NCBI RefSeq assembly: GCF_042653925.1
Contig: NZ_JBHSFQ010000005.1
Coordinates: 124,001-188,000, forward strand
From: Nocardiopsis_B mangrovi
GTDB lineage: Bacteria; Actinomycetota; Actinomycetes; Streptosporangiales; Streptosporangiaceae
Reading direction: 5' to 3'
Length of the DNA: 64,000 nt
Shown here: one piece after another, positions 15,505-24,020 of the stretch
Layout of the letters: each line of letters opens with the position of its first letter
Position numbering within the stretch: position 1 is the first letter of the stretch
Program-made: the position numbers and the translations under genes
The notes under the pieces: model-generated
Databases searched by the model: none
What the model was told of the DNA's origin: nothing
Seen by the model: the letters and a program-made list of their open reading frames with translations, nothing else

Positions 15505-16748
15505 GCCGCCCCCTCCCCTGACAGCGACGGCAGCAGCCGCGGCAGGGCAATGGGCGGCGTCCGCGCCGGGGTGGCGGGTTCGGCGAGCCCCATCAGCCGG
15601 TACATCGCCGAGCGCAGCAGCGTCGCCGATGCACCCGGCGCGGACGTCAGCTGGCTGCGGTACCACTCGGTCCGCTCGGGGACGTGGGCGCCGATCGCCT
15701 CTTCGACCTGCGGGCGCAGCGGCACGCCGCGGTCCAGCCGGGGGGCGGTCAGGCCCAGGAGGGCGTTGTGGGAGGCGGGGTCGACGTCGCCCTTGGGGAA
15801 GGCCCCCATCAGCACGGGCCGGCCCAGTGCGGCCGCATAGTAGGTCACGCTTCCGTGGTCGCCGATGACGAGGTCGGCCGCGACCAGTGCCGCCTGCCAC
15901 CCGTCTTCGGGCGGCAGCACCCCCGGCTCCGGATCGCCGCCCTGCGCGCCGAGCCAGGCGCGCACCTGGCGTCGTCCGTGCCACACCCACGTGCCCGGGT
16001 GCGGGATGACGACGACGCGGAAGCCCGCCGGCGGCAGTTCGCCGATGAGCCGCGCGGGCAGGTCGGGGCGGGTCCCGAGCAGGGAGTTGCGCTGCCACGT
16101 GGACGACACGACGACCAGCTTCTGCGCGTCTCCGACGCCCAGCGCCCGCCGGAAGGCGGCCCGGCGGTCGGCACCGGCCGTCAGCCGGTCGAATGCCGGT
16201 TCGCCCACCACCTCCGCCACCTCTGCGGCGGGCGGGACGGTACGGGCGAGGACGTCGCGCATCCGGTGGTGCGCGACCCCCAGCAGCGACGGAACGACCC
16301 TGCCGTAGGCGATCAGACCGCTGTGCGCCCCCGCGACGTCGCGCGGGGCGGCCGGTCCGTCGCCCTCCCTGCGGAACAAGAGCTTGCCGGGGCCGGAACC
16401 GTGCCCGAGCACCAGCACGGGCGCGTGGACGTTCTCCAGCCCGCCGCCCAGCGAGGCCGCGACGGCCAGCTCGAATCGGTGGGACACGGCCTGTTGCCAC
16501 GGGAGGACGACGCCGTCGTGGCCCCGCAGGAATTCCACACCGCTGTGGGAGAAGGCGCCGCCGGGCGGGGTGGTCCAGAACAGCTGGACGCGCGGGTCCC
16601 CTTCCAGCAAGGGGACGACGTCCCCGACGAGGCGATTGGCGGCGGTCAAGTGGTGGACGACGATGAGAGCGGTCCGTTGCGGGGACCACGTACTGCGGGC
16701 GCTGCCGCCGAGCCCGAAGGGGCCGGAGATCCAGTCGGTGCCGGGCAT
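15501..16748 (-). CDS. GT-B-fold protein, CDP-glycerol glycerophosphotransferase-like
   Basis: 415 residues. The N-terminal half has TALIVVHHLTAANRLVGDVV and LVLGHGSGPGKLL. The C-terminal half has KLVVVSSTWQRNSLLG, RVVVIPHPGTWVWHGRRQ and DLVIGDHGSVTYYAAALGR followed by PVLMGAFP. The 'DHGSVTYYAAALGRPVL' stretch resembles the donor-binding part of CDP-glycerol:poly(glycerophosphate) transferases and related GT-B enzymes. A role in teichoic-acid-like or other cell-wall polymer synthesis is possible but unproven; the family is often left as hypothetical. It is first in a two-gene unit. Confidence 0.45.
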   Translation of the reverse strand: MPGTDWISGPFGLGGSARSTWSPQRTALIVVHHLTAANRLVGDVVPLLEGDPRVQLFWTTPPGGAFSHSGVEFLRGHDGVVLPWQQAVSHRFELAVAASLGGGLENVHAPVLVLGHGSGPGKLLFRREGDGPAAPRDVAGAHSGLIAYGRVVPSLLGVAHHRMRDVLARTVPPAAEVAEVVGEPAFDRLTAGADRRAAFRRALGVGDAQKLVVVSSTWQRNSLLGTRPDLPARLIGELPPAGFRVVVIPHPGTWVWHGRRQVRAWLGAQGGDPEPGVLPPEDGWQAALVAADLVIGDHGSVTYYAAALGRPVLMGAFPKGDVDPASHNALLGLTAPRLDRGVPLRPQVEEAIGAHVPERTEWYRSQLTSAPGASATLLRSAMYRLMGLAEPATPARTPPIALPRLLPSLSGEGAA

Positions 16749-16913
16749 GGACCCACCTCCATGTCTCTAGAGAGCCATGAAGCAGGGTGCGGTCCGGGGT
16801 TGGACGAATCGCGTGCGTCGCGCGTGCGGATCCGTGCATGACGCGTGCATCCCGTGTGCGGACGGCGCGCAGCACGGATTCACCCCGGTAGGCGGCGCGG
16901 GCGCGACCTCGCG

Positions 16914-17117
16914 TCAGGGCGATTCGGGCAGGAGGGGTGGGGGTGTGGCGGCCGGCGTCTGGGCGGGCGGGCCGGCCTCGGCCGCTCGCTCGCGGAGGCG
17001 GTCGCGGATCTGTTCGGGGGTGTAAGCGCGGCGGCGCCGCTCGGCGCGGGCGATGACGACCCCCGTTGCGACGACACCCGCGAAGCCTGCAAGTCCCACT
17101 ACCTTCCACCAACGCAT
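16914..17117 (-). CDS. Small single-pass membrane protein
   Basis: 67 residues: MRWWKVVGLAGFAGVVATGV forms one membrane helix at the N-terminus, then RAERRRRAYTPEQIRDRLRE and a Pro/Ala-rich tail. The positive charges after the helix predict a cytoplasmic C-terminal tail. The start at 17117 is only 18 bp from the divergent GTG at 17136, so the two promoters overlap. It is a common uncharacterised actinobacterial type. Confidence 0.65.
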   Translation of the reverse strand: MRWWKVVGLAGFAGVVATGVVIARAERRRRAYTPEQIRDRLRERAAEAGPPAQTPAATPPPLLPESP

Positions 17118-17135
17118 GTTGCCTAGGCTACTCGT

Positions 17136-17822
17136 GTGACCGGAATCCGCATCGGCCTCGACGAGGCACTCGATCTCACCCGAACCGGCGACATTTGGGT
17201 GTTCCGCGGGCGTTCCATGCCCGACCGGGCCATCCAGATGACGACGAACAGTCCCGTGAACCACGTGGGGATGTCGGTCGTCATCGAGGACCTTCCCCCG
17301 TTGATGTGGCACGCCGAGCTGGGCAAATCACTGCCGGACATGTGGTCGGGCAACCACCAGCGCGGGGTGCAGCTGCACGACCTCCGCGACTCGGTCATCG
17401 TGTGGGAGAGCAAGTACGGCCAGCGGGCATGGCTGCGCCAGCTCGACCCGCCGGTGGGCCGCGAGGCCGAGGACGCCGTGCTGCGCACGATCGCGCGGCT
17501 CGACGGCACCCCGTTCCCCTCCACCGCCCAGCTGTTCGGGCGCTGGGTGCGCGGCCGGGTACCGCTGCCCAGCCGCGCCACACCGGGCGGCACCCTGGAG
17601 TCGGCCTACTGCGCCGAGGTCGTCGCCCTCACGTACGAGGCGATGGGCCTTCTCCCGGGCGGACGCCGGCCCAACTGGTACGACCCGGGGCGCTTCTGGA
17701 GCGGGGACGACCTCGGCCTCATCGACGGGGCGCAGCTGGGCGGAGAGATCGCGGTCGACGTCCCGCCGGGAGCCGAGATCACCTCCAGGCGCCGCCGGTC
17801 CCGTCCGGCCGACCCGGCCTGA
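17136..17822 (+). CDS. Permuted NlpC/P60-like (YiiX-type) cysteine hydrolase, putative
   Basis: 228 residues starting at GTG. LTRTGDIWVFRGRSMPDRAI is followed by NSPVNHVGMSVVIEDL with a conserved His (H43), and much later TLESAYCAEVVALTYEAMG with a Cys (C159). His before Cys is the order of circularly permuted NlpC/P60 folds (YiiX, YaeF, LRAT). No signal peptide is present, so a cytosolic lipid- or peptide-modifying role is more likely than wall cleavage. A TAGGCT motif about seven bases before the GTG and the absence of a Shine-Dalgarno sequence suggest a leaderless mRNA. Function inferred from motifs only. Confidence 0.55.
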   Translation: MTGIRIGLDEALDLTRTGDIWVFRGRSMPDRAIQMTTNSPVNHVGMSVVIEDLPPLMWHAELGKSLPDMWSGNHQRGVQLHDLRDSVIVWESKYGQRAWLRQLDPPVGREAEDAVLRTIARLDGTPFPSTAQLFGRWVRGRVPLPSRATPGGTLESAYCAEVVALTYEAMGLLPGGRRPNWYDPGRFWSGDDLGLIDGAQLGGEIAVDVPPGAEITSRRRRSRPADPA

Positions 17823-17850
17823 TCCGCGCCGGTCCGGGGGCGTTCCGAGG

Positions 17851-17890
17851 CGTTCCGGTCGCCTCCGGTCGCCTCCGGTCGCCTCCGGGC
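17851..17890. repeat. 10-bp tandem repeat, about four copies
   Basis: The unit GCCTCCGGTC is repeated at 17861, 17871 and 17881, with degenerate flanking copies, directly after the YiiX-like gene. Probably slippage in non-coding DNA. Confidence 0.7.
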
Positions 17891-18000
17891 GGCCGGGGCG
17901 GCCGGGCGGAGTTCGGCCGGACGCCGACCGCCCATCCCGATCGCCTTCCCCGGCCGTCCCTCCCTGTCCCTCCCCGTCCCGCCCGGGTGGCGCACCCGCA

Positions 18001-18046
18001 GACGGGCCCGGGGCGGGGAGGCGGGAAGCCGCGCCCAGGGCCCGTC
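18001..18046 (-). terminator. Hairpin after the alpha/beta hydrolase gene
   Basis: GACGGGCCC (18001-18009) pairs with GGGCCCGTC (18038-18046). The loop contains further GC-rich complementary runs. It lies ten bases beyond the hydrolase stop. Confidence 0.65.
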
Positions 18047-18055
18047 ATGCTCGGG

Positions 18056-19018
18056 TCAGGCCGAGGATGCCGCGCGGTAGGGCGCGAGGAAGGGCGCCAG
18101 CACGTCCAGCAGGGCCTCTGGGGCCTCCTCGGGGACGAAGTGTGCGCTGTCCGGGATGACGACGCCGGTCACGTCCTCGGCGACCAGGCGCATTTCCCCT
18201 TCCGCCCCCGCGCCGACCGATGCCGCCCCGCCCACGGCCAGCACCGGAATCGTGATCTTCTCGGCCATGCGCCGCGCGCTCTGCTCCATGGTGGCGTCGA
18301 TGGCCCGGTAGTTCTCGAAGGTCGCCCGCAGGGCGCCGGGCTCGCGCAGGGCGCGCAGGTAGACATCGACGGCTTCGGCCGGGATGGCGTCGGGCGTGAG
18401 CGCCTTCGATGCGAACTGGTGGCCGAAGTAGATGTCCTCGCGCCCCTCGACGAGTCGTTCGTTCACGTCATGGACCCGGTTGAAATTGAAGTGCCAGAGG
18501 AAGTCGGTGGTCCACCGGTCACCGATCAGCGGAGGCGACGGGAAGACTCCCGGGATGCGGGCGTCGACCACGGCCAGCCGTTCGATCGGCCCCGGGGTGT
18601 CGGCGGCCATGGCGTAGCCCGTCCACATGCCGATGTCGTGGCCCAGCACGGCGAACCGTCCGTATCCCAGCTCGGCCATGAAGCCGTGGAGTTCCCGGGC
18701 GAGCGTGGCGGAGTCGTAGCCGGTGGCGGGCTTGTCGGACAGTCCGCTGCCGCGGGGGTCGACGGCGATCACGGTGAAGTCCTCGGCCAGCGCGGGCATC
18801 ATCAGCCGCCACTGGTACCAGAACTGCGGCCAGCCGCCGATGAGCAGGAGCGGCGGGCCGTCGCCGCCGACCACGGCGTGCAGGCGGACGCCGTCGACCG
18901 TGGCGAAGGTGTCGGTGAAGGTTCCGGTGAACCCGTCGGGGAGGCCGGGGACCTCCGTCACGGCGCCGTATCCGCCTGAGGCGGTGGGTGCCGGGGACGT
19001 GCTGAGCGACATGGTCAT
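18056..19018 (-). CDS. Alpha/beta hydrolase (epoxide-hydrolase-like)
   Basis: 320 residues from the ATG at 19018, which has AGGAA five bases upstream; longer in-frame starts lack a Shine-Dalgarno sequence. Core motifs are LLLIGGWPQFWYQW (oxyanion region), VDPRGSGLSDKP, the nucleophile elbow GHDIGMWTGYAMA with Asp as nucleophile, and DSAHFVPEEAPEALL with the catalytic His. An Asp nucleophile points to epoxide hydrolase or haloalkane dehalogenase type chemistry rather than esterase. It is divergent from a TetR gene, with twin operator-like repeats between, so it is likely the TetR target. Confidence 0.85.
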   Translation of the reverse strand: MTMSLSTSPAPTASGGYGAVTEVPGLPDGFTGTFTDTFATVDGVRLHAVVGGDGPPLLLIGGWPQFWYQWRLMMPALAEDFTVIAVDPRGSGLSDKPATGYDSATLARELHGFMAELGYGRFAVLGHDIGMWTGYAMAADTPGPIERLAVVDARIPGVFPSPPLIGDRWTTDFLWHFNFNRVHDVNERLVEGREDIYFGHQFASKALTPDAIPAEAVDVYLRALREPGALRATFENYRAIDATMEQSARRMAEKITIPVLAVGGAASVGAGAEGEMRLVAEDVTGVVIPDSAHFVPEEAPEALLDVLAPFLAPYRAASSA

Positions 19019-19109
19019 CGTTCCTAGGCAGTCGTCGGCGGACACGCGGACGGCCGACGGGCCTCCCGCACCCGCCGGGATGGGTGGGTCGGATCGGACA
19101 CTAGCCATC

Positions 19110-19149
19110 TTGGAACGTTCGGTCAATGATTTTTGGAACGATCAGTCAA
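19110..19149. promoter_or_regulatory. Twin 17-bp TetR-type operators
   Basis: TTGGAACGTTCGGTCAA (19110-19126) and TTGGAACGATCAGTCAA (19133-19149) are near-identical copies 23 bp apart, about two helix turns. Each is partly palindromic, reading TTGnnCGnnCGnnCCAA on the other strand. They sit between the divergent hydrolase and TetR genes, so auto- and target repression by that TetR protein is likely. Confidence 0.8.
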
Positions 19150-19215
19150 GGATTATGCTGGGAGCGGTCGTATACGGACCGCGACCAGGGGCGCAGGACA
19201 GGGGGCGGCGGAGAA

Positions 19216-19797
19216 GTGGCAGGACGCAAGCAGTTCGACGTCGACACCGCCGTGGACCAGGCCATGCGCGTGTTCTGGGAGCACGGCTACGCCGAGGCCA
19301 GCATGTCCAGGCTGCTGGAGGCGACCGGCCTCGGCCGCGGCTCGCTGTACGCGACCTTCGGCGGGAAGAAGGAGCTGTTCGAGCGGTCACTGCGGTTGTA
19401 CGTCGCCACCTTCGGCACCGCGGCGAAAGACGCGGGGCGTGAGGCGGGGTCGGTGGACCCTGCGACGGCGACCGAGGGTTTTCTCACCACCACCCTCCAG
19501 CGCATGATCGATCCCTCCGTACCCGGCGGCTGCCTGATCAGCCAATCCGCGGCACAGCTCCCCGATCTGGAACCGTCGAGCCGCGACCTGGTGCGCGCAC
19601 TCCTCGCCGGGCAGCGCGCATACATCGAGACCGTGCTGTCCGACGCCGGCGCGCCACCCGCCCTGGCCGCCGAACTCGCCCCGTTCGTCAGTGCGGTGAA
19701 CCAGGGCCTCACGGTGATGCACCGCGCGGGGGCCACACCGGAGGAACTGCGCCTGGTCATCCGCTCCACCCGGGACGCCGTAGCCGCCCGCACGTGA
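19216..19797 (+). CDS. TetR/AcrR-family repressor
   Basis: 193 residues from GTG at 19216, with GGAG upstream. The N-terminal HTH is clear: FDVDTAVDQAMRVFWEHGY, then MSRLLEATGLGRGSLYATFG and GKKELFERSL. The C-terminal helical domain carries PGGCLISQSAAQLPD, typical of the TetR_C subfamily seen in LmrA/YxaF-type regulators. It likely binds the twin 17-bp operators upstream and controls itself and the divergent hydrolase. A terminator follows at 19835-19869. Confidence 0.9.
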   Translation: MAGRKQFDVDTAVDQAMRVFWEHGYAEASMSRLLEATGLGRGSLYATFGGKKELFERSLRLYVATFGTAAKDAGREAGSVDPATATEGFLTTTLQRMIDPSVPGGCLISQSAAQLPDLEPSSRDLVRALLAGQRAYIETVLSDAGAPPALAAELAPFVSAVNQGLTVMHRAGATPEELRLVIRSTRDAVAART

Positions 19798-19834
19798 CCG
19801 CCACGGAACCACCGAGAGTCGGCGAGAAGGCGCT

Positions 19835-19869
19835 GCCCTGTCCCGCCCCCTCGTGAACCGGGACAGGGC
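19835..19869. terminator. Convergent terminator
   Basis: GCCCTGTCCC (19835-19844) pairs perfectly with GGGACAGGGC (19860-19869) across a 15-nt loop, between the convergent ends of the TetR gene and the ATP-binding protein gene. Confidence 0.75.
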
Positions 19870-19878
19870 CGCAGGTGA

Positions 19879-20358
19879 TCAGGCTGTGGCCGCGGCCGTA
19901 CCGGGCAGGTCACCCCAGGTGAGGGTGAAGCCGACGCCGTAGCGGGGTGTGGGCAGCGGACCCCAGGTGTCGGCCAGGTAGTCGATGAGGGTCATGCCGC
20001 GCCCGTGCTGGGCCAAGGGGGTGATGGGCCGGATGAAGGGAACCGTCCCGCCGGCGGGACACCCCTCGTCCTCGACCTCGATCGTTATCCGGCGCCGCTC
20101 GACCATGAGGGTCACGTCGAACTTCCCGCCGCGCCCGCTGGCGGTGTAGCGGACGGCGTTGGTCGCCGCCTCGCTGAGCAGCAGGACGGCGGAGGCGACG
20201 GTGTCGCCGGGGATGTCGAACGCGCAGTGGACGGTCAGCAGACCCTCACACCAGGACCGCGCCCGCTTGACCTGGTCCGCCCACCCGGGGAATTGCTGGA
20301 AGTACACCACCGCCATCACCGCCCCCCAACTCGGATCAGATACGGGCAAATACGGCAT
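19879..20358 (-). CDS. Anti-sigma-like ATP-binding protein (HATPase_c_2)
   Basis: 159 residues with the GHKL ATPase boxes of RsbW-type kinases: the N box LLLSEAATNAVRYTASG, VEDEGCP (G1), and HGRGMTLIDYLAD (G2) with a shortened G3. Such small Streptomyces-type proteins are stand-alone anti-sigma or partner proteins. Its start is uncertain; an ATG 14 codons inside (20316) would also serve. It is divergent from a WhiJ-like/DUF397 pair, the usual company of this subfamily, so the three probably form one regulatory set. Confidence 0.8.
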   Translation of the reverse strand: MPYLPVSDPSWGAVMAVVYFQQFPGWADQVKRARSWCEGLLTVHCAFDIPGDTVASAVLLLSEAATNAVRYTASGRGGKFDVTLMVERRRITIEVEDEGCPAGGTVPFIRPITPLAQHGRGMTLIDYLADTWGPLPTPRYGVGFTLTWGDLPGTAAATA

Positions 20359-20623
20359 GCACGATTATTGATGGGAATCCTCCCTAGCGGTCGCGTCCCG
20401 TCGATCTCCATTTCGACTCCTCCTTGACCACGACGAATGAGGGCGGCGAAATGCGCCGTGTTTGCACATGACCCAGGACCCGATTCTCAACCTCCAACTG
20501 CCGCCGATACTGCACCGATAACGCCTTGACCAGCAAGGATGATTACACTTATGGAGAAGAACTTTTCGAGGGGTAAAAATCTGTTAATTGCAGTCCCGTC
20601 AGATGGTGTGCACCATGGACTCC

Positions 20624-21433
20624 ATGAGCGACCGAATCGACCCGACCGCCGCCCAATGGGGCAGCGAGCTTCGACGCTTGCGCGACCTCGCCGGACTTAC
20701 GCAAGGCGACCTCGCGAATATGGTGAACTACTCGACACCGCTCATCAGCGGATGGGAAAGGGGGACAAGGCGCCCTAAAAGGCGTCATATCGAAGTTCTG
20801 GATGTCGGCTTGGCCACAGGGGGAGCGCTGCTGGCCCTCTGGGACGAACTGAGTGACACGCGGCCGATACCGGACTCATGGAAATCGTTCCTCAAACTGG
20901 AGAGAGAAGCGGTCGAGATCCGCGAGTATCAGCCGTTGCTGATACCTGGACTTTTCCAATCCCCGGGGTATGCAGGGGCACTCATGGCCCGCGACGGATA
21001 CCATCCGGACGAAAGCACCCCCGAAGAGCAAGTGGCCCTGCGGATGGCGAGGCTCGGCGAACTGCGGCGGGACACACGGCTGTGGGCCGTAGTCGAAGAG
21101 ACGGCGCTGCGGAAGGTCGTAGGCTCGCGGGAGATCCACCGTGAAGCTCTCTCCCACTTGCTCGGCCTGATGGCCCTCCCCCACATCCACCTGACCGTGG
21201 TTCCGGAGTATGCTCCACAGAGACCCGGACTGGCTTCGGGATCGTTCCGGTTGATGCGCCTCCCTGACGGCCGCTACGTTGGACAGGTCGAGCACATCTT
21301 GGGGTTGGCCGTCGTCAGCAACGCATACGACCTCGGACGGCTTGTCACTCTCTTCGGAGATGTACAGATGGAGTCAATGACTCCGAGTGATTCGCGACGC
21401 CTTATAGAGCAGATTCGAGAGGGCCTGGAATGA
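20624..21433 (+). CDS. XRE/DUF5753 regulator (WhiJ-like)
   Basis: About 269 residues. An N-terminal helix-turn-helix (SELRRLRDLAGLTQGDLANMV, then SGWERGTRRPKRR) is followed by DUF5753, with REYQPLLIPGLFQSPGY, RMARLGELRRD and LGLMALPHIHLTVVPEY. This is the WhiJ-type architecture of actinomycetes that pairs with a small DUF397 protein, known to influence sporulation and antibiotics. In-frame starts at 20588 (TTG), 20603 and 20615 exist; none has an ideal Shine-Dalgarno sequence, and 20624 gives the usual MSDRIDP-like beginning. A TTGACC (20527-20532) 17 bp before TTATGG may be its promoter. Its stop overlaps the DUF397 start. Confidence 0.85.
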   Translation: MSDRIDPTAAQWGSELRRLRDLAGLTQGDLANMVNYSTPLISGWERGTRRPKRRHIEVLDVGLATGGALLALWDELSDTRPIPDSWKSFLKLEREAVEIREYQPLLIPGLFQSPGYAGALMARDGYHPDESTPEEQVALRMARLGELRRDTRLWAVVEETALRKVVGSREIHREALSHLLGLMALPHIHLTVVPEYAPQRPGLASGSFRLMRLPDGRYVGQVEHILGLAVVSNAYDLGRLVTLFGDVQMESMTPSDSRRLIEQIREGLE

Positions 21434-21600
21434 ACTGGCACAAGTCGACCTACAGCGGCGGCAACCATCCGAACTGCGTCGAGGTCGCCGAGACCAGTGA
21501 GCGTGTACACATCCGCGACACCCGAAACAGGGATCTCGGCGCCCTGGCCTTCCCTGCCTCGGAGTGGCGCGCCCTCCTCGCCGACATCGACGCTCTGTAA
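21430..21600 (+). CDS. DUF397 small protein
   Basis: 56 residues: MNWHKSTYSGGNHPNCVEVA, then RDTRNRDLGALAFPASEWRA. These are the diagnostic DUF397 motifs (W-K-S-S/T-Y-S and C-V-E-V, RDS/T, F...W). The ATG at 21430 overlaps the regulator's TGA in ATGA, so the two are translated together. Known partners of WhiJ-type proteins, possibly acting as modulators. A 13-bp hairpin follows. Confidence 0.92.
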   Translation: MNWHKSTYSGGNHPNCVEVAETSERVHIRDTRNRDLGALAFPASEWRALLADIDAL

Positions 21601-21625
21601 CCCCTCCCCCGGCCCCCGGCGTCCG

Positions 21626-21654
21626 CGGCCCCCGCCCTTCCAGGGTGGGGGCCG
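21626..21654 (+). terminator. Hairpin after DUF397
   Basis: CGGCCCCCGCCCT (21626-21638) pairs with AGGGTGGGGGCCG (21642-21654) with one G-U wobble and a 3-nt loop. It lies 25 bp after the DUF397 stop. Confidence 0.75.
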
Positions 21655-21872
21655 TCGTCGTGCCGTGGCCGTGCGCCTCGGCCCGTTGGAAAACTGTCCG
21701 CATTCGGACGCGGGCCAGAGCGAGGATCTACCGGAACGCCATAGGACAGCAGGTCAGAACGCGCATCCATGATCGTTTCGCGGAAGCCATTTCACGCAAT
21801 CGATCTTGATTCCCGTTACATGGCCTTACCCTCAGGGCGGTTTTCCGGAAAAATCAAGACCGTGTCCTTACG

Positions 21873-24020
21873 ATGATCCCCCGATATGAACGCGGTGCCC
21901 TGACGAAACGGGGTGAAATGGTGCCACGGTTGTTCCGGCGTGATGAGGCGATCGAACTCCTCACCACCGCCATGGCTCCCCCTGGTGCGGGGCGGCAGCG
22001 CGGACGCTCTCCGTTCCTTGTCTATGAGGGGATGCGGGGCACGGGGAAGACCGTGCTTCTGCGCGGTGTCGCCGACGAACTGCGCGGGCAGATCCCCTCC
22101 GCCTACATCGACTTCGACGCTGTCAGCGGCGCCGACATCCCGCTGGTGCTGTCACTCCTGAGTCAGGGCCTCTACAACACCTACCCCCGATACGGGAGGC
22201 TCCGCTTCCCCCGGCTGGCGCTGGGGCAGCACGCCATCACCGTGAACCTCGACGCGACCGGCAGCGCCGCGGCCGGCCCTCCCGCGCCCGCCGGGGCCGC
22301 CGACGCCGGTTCCACGGTCTCGACGGCGACGGTGGGACCGGCGACCCTGCCCGACGCCGAACGGCGGCATGCGCGCATGCGCGCCTCGCTGCGCAGTCTG
22401 CGCGGGTTCGACGATCTCCAAGGCGTGCTCGCGACCGCCGCGGCGGCGGTCCTGGGCTCGCTGTACCCCATCCCCGCCGAGCCCACCAAGACGCTCTCGG
22501 AGCGCGCGGTGAAATTCGCGACCGATCCGCTCTTCGGTAGCGCCCACTTCCTGGGCCGGTACCTCAAGTGGTTCGCGGACCCGAAACCCGCGGCGGGCAG
22601 CCCGGACCCCGTTCACACGCTGGTCGAGCTCAACGCGTGGGCCAACGCCGCCCCCGCCGACGGCCGGGGCACCCAGCACCTGATCGACGACCTGATGTGC
22701 GCCGCGTTCCTGGCCGATCTCGTCGATTTCTTCCCCACCGGACGGGCCGCCGCAACCTGGGCCTACGACATCGTGCTCCTGCTCGACAACGCCGGCACCC
22801 GCCTCGGCCGGCGGTTCCTCGACGCCCTCGACCGTGCCGGGGCCCACGCGCCCGAGACGCCCCTGACCGTGGTGGCCGCCACCCGCGGCGACCTCCTGCT
22901 CGGTGAGCCGCCGGAGCACATCCACGAGGTTCGCCCGTCCGATCCGTATGCGGGCCCGAGCGAACCCATTCCCGCGGCCGACCACCGCCCGTGGCGCCGC
23001 TACCGCCTACCGGACCTGTACGAGGACGACGTCGCGGGCATGATCAGGGCGGCGGGCCTGGCCGCCCACGTCGACCGGCGGTTGTTCCGCGCGATCCACC
23101 AGTTCACGGGCGGCCACCCCGGTTCGACCGCGACCATCATCGGCGCCGTCGACCGCCACCGCTCGTCGGCGGGCGACCTCGACCTCCTCCTGTCCACCCG
23201 CCCCGGCGTCGCCCCCCTCGCCCCGACGCCGCCCACCCTCGCACGGCGCCTGCGCGACGACCTGATCGAGCCCCGGATCCCGCCGGAACGGATCGACGAG
23301 CTGGTCACCTGCGCCGCAGCGCGCACACAGGACGACGCGCGGCAACTGGTGACCGACCGGACCCTGGTCCGCCATCTCCATGAGCAGATCGAAGTCCTGG
23401 TCGCCCTCGACCTCTGGAACCCCGATCGCGGCGCCGGCCAGGTCCTGCTGCGCCGCCTGCTCCTGCGCGAGCTGGCCGAGCGCGGCCACAACGGTGGGTC
23501 CGCCGGTGGCGGCGGCGCCAAGCGCACCGCGCGGTCGCGGCCGGCGCCTCTGCCCCGCTGGCCCGACGTCGTCGCCCGCCTGCGCAAGCAGTCCCAGTCG
23601 CGAGGGGACTCCGATGCCGAGCTGTACTACGCGCTGGCCGAAGGAGACCTGCGCTCCGTTGCGGAGGAACTGACACGGCGCATCGACCTCGACGACCCCG
23701 GCACGTGGCTGGATCTGCTCTTGGCGGTCGTCACCGCGCCCACCCGGCGTACGCAGTCCCACGAGTCGCCCACCACCCGCCGCGACGCCCTCGTCTTCAA
23801 GATCAGCCAGGGCCAGGACCCCCCGCCCGGAACGATCACCGGACTGATCGCCGGCCTGTGGGTGGCCTCCGATCCCCTCTGCGGGCTGGACCGCAGGTAC
23901 CTGTACGGGCGAATCGCCGCGGACCTCCAGCGGGTGGCCCAGGACCACATGGCCTTCACCCCCCACCGGCTGTACGAGGAGACCCACCGGAACTCGCGCC
24001 TGGAGGAGCTGTGGGCATGA
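21873..24020 (+). CDS. P-loop ATPase, first gene of an ATPase/receptor operon
   Basis: 715 residues (or 700 from an ATG at 21918). LFRRDEAIELLTTAM leads into FLVYEGMRGTGKTVLLRGVA, a Walker A at 53-60. IVLLLDNAGTRLGRR near 300 fits a Walker B and sensor region of an AAA/STAND-type ATPase; RRYRLPDLYEDDVAGMIRAA and FTGGHPGSTATIIGAV resemble the lid of NACHT/archaeal-STAND ATPases. The C-terminal 250 residues are helical, without a known domain. There is no membrane segment or signal. Its TGA overlaps the ATG of the next gene (ATGA), coupling it to two membrane-anchored binding-protein-like genes. Not recognised as any characterised family; function unknown. Confidence 0.7.
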   Translation: MIPRYERGALTKRGEMVPRLFRRDEAIELLTTAMAPPGAGRQRGRSPFLVYEGMRGTGKTVLLRGVADELRGQIPSAYIDFDAVSGADIPLVLSLLSQGLYNTYPRYGRLRFPRLALGQHAITVNLDATGSAAAGPPAPAGAADAGSTVSTATVGPATLPDAERRHARMRASLRSLRGFDDLQGVLATAAAAVLGSLYPIPAEPTKTLSERAVKFATDPLFGSAHFLGRYLKWFADPKPAAGSPDPVHTLVELNAWANAAPADGRGTQHLIDDLMCAAFLADLVDFFPTGRAAATWAYDIVLLLDNAGTRLGRRFLDALDRAGAHAPETPLTVVAATRGDLLLGEPPEHIHEVRPSDPYAGPSEPIPAADHRPWRRYRLPDLYEDDVAGMIRAAGLAAHVDRRLFRAIHQFTGGHPGSTATIIGAVDRHRSSAGDLDLLLSTRPGVAPLAPTPPTLARRLRDDLIEPRIPPERIDELVTCAAARTQDDARQLVTDRTLVRHLHEQIEVLVALDLWNPDRGAGQVLLRRLLLRELAERGHNGGSAGGGGAKRTARSRPAPLPRWPDVVARLRKQSQSRGDSDAELYYALAEGDLRSVAEELTRRIDLDDPGTWLDLLLAVVTAPTRRTQSHESPTTRRDALVFKISQGQDPPPGTITGLIAGLWVASDPLCGLDRRYLYGRIAADLQRVAQDHMAFTPHRLYEETHRNSRLEELWA

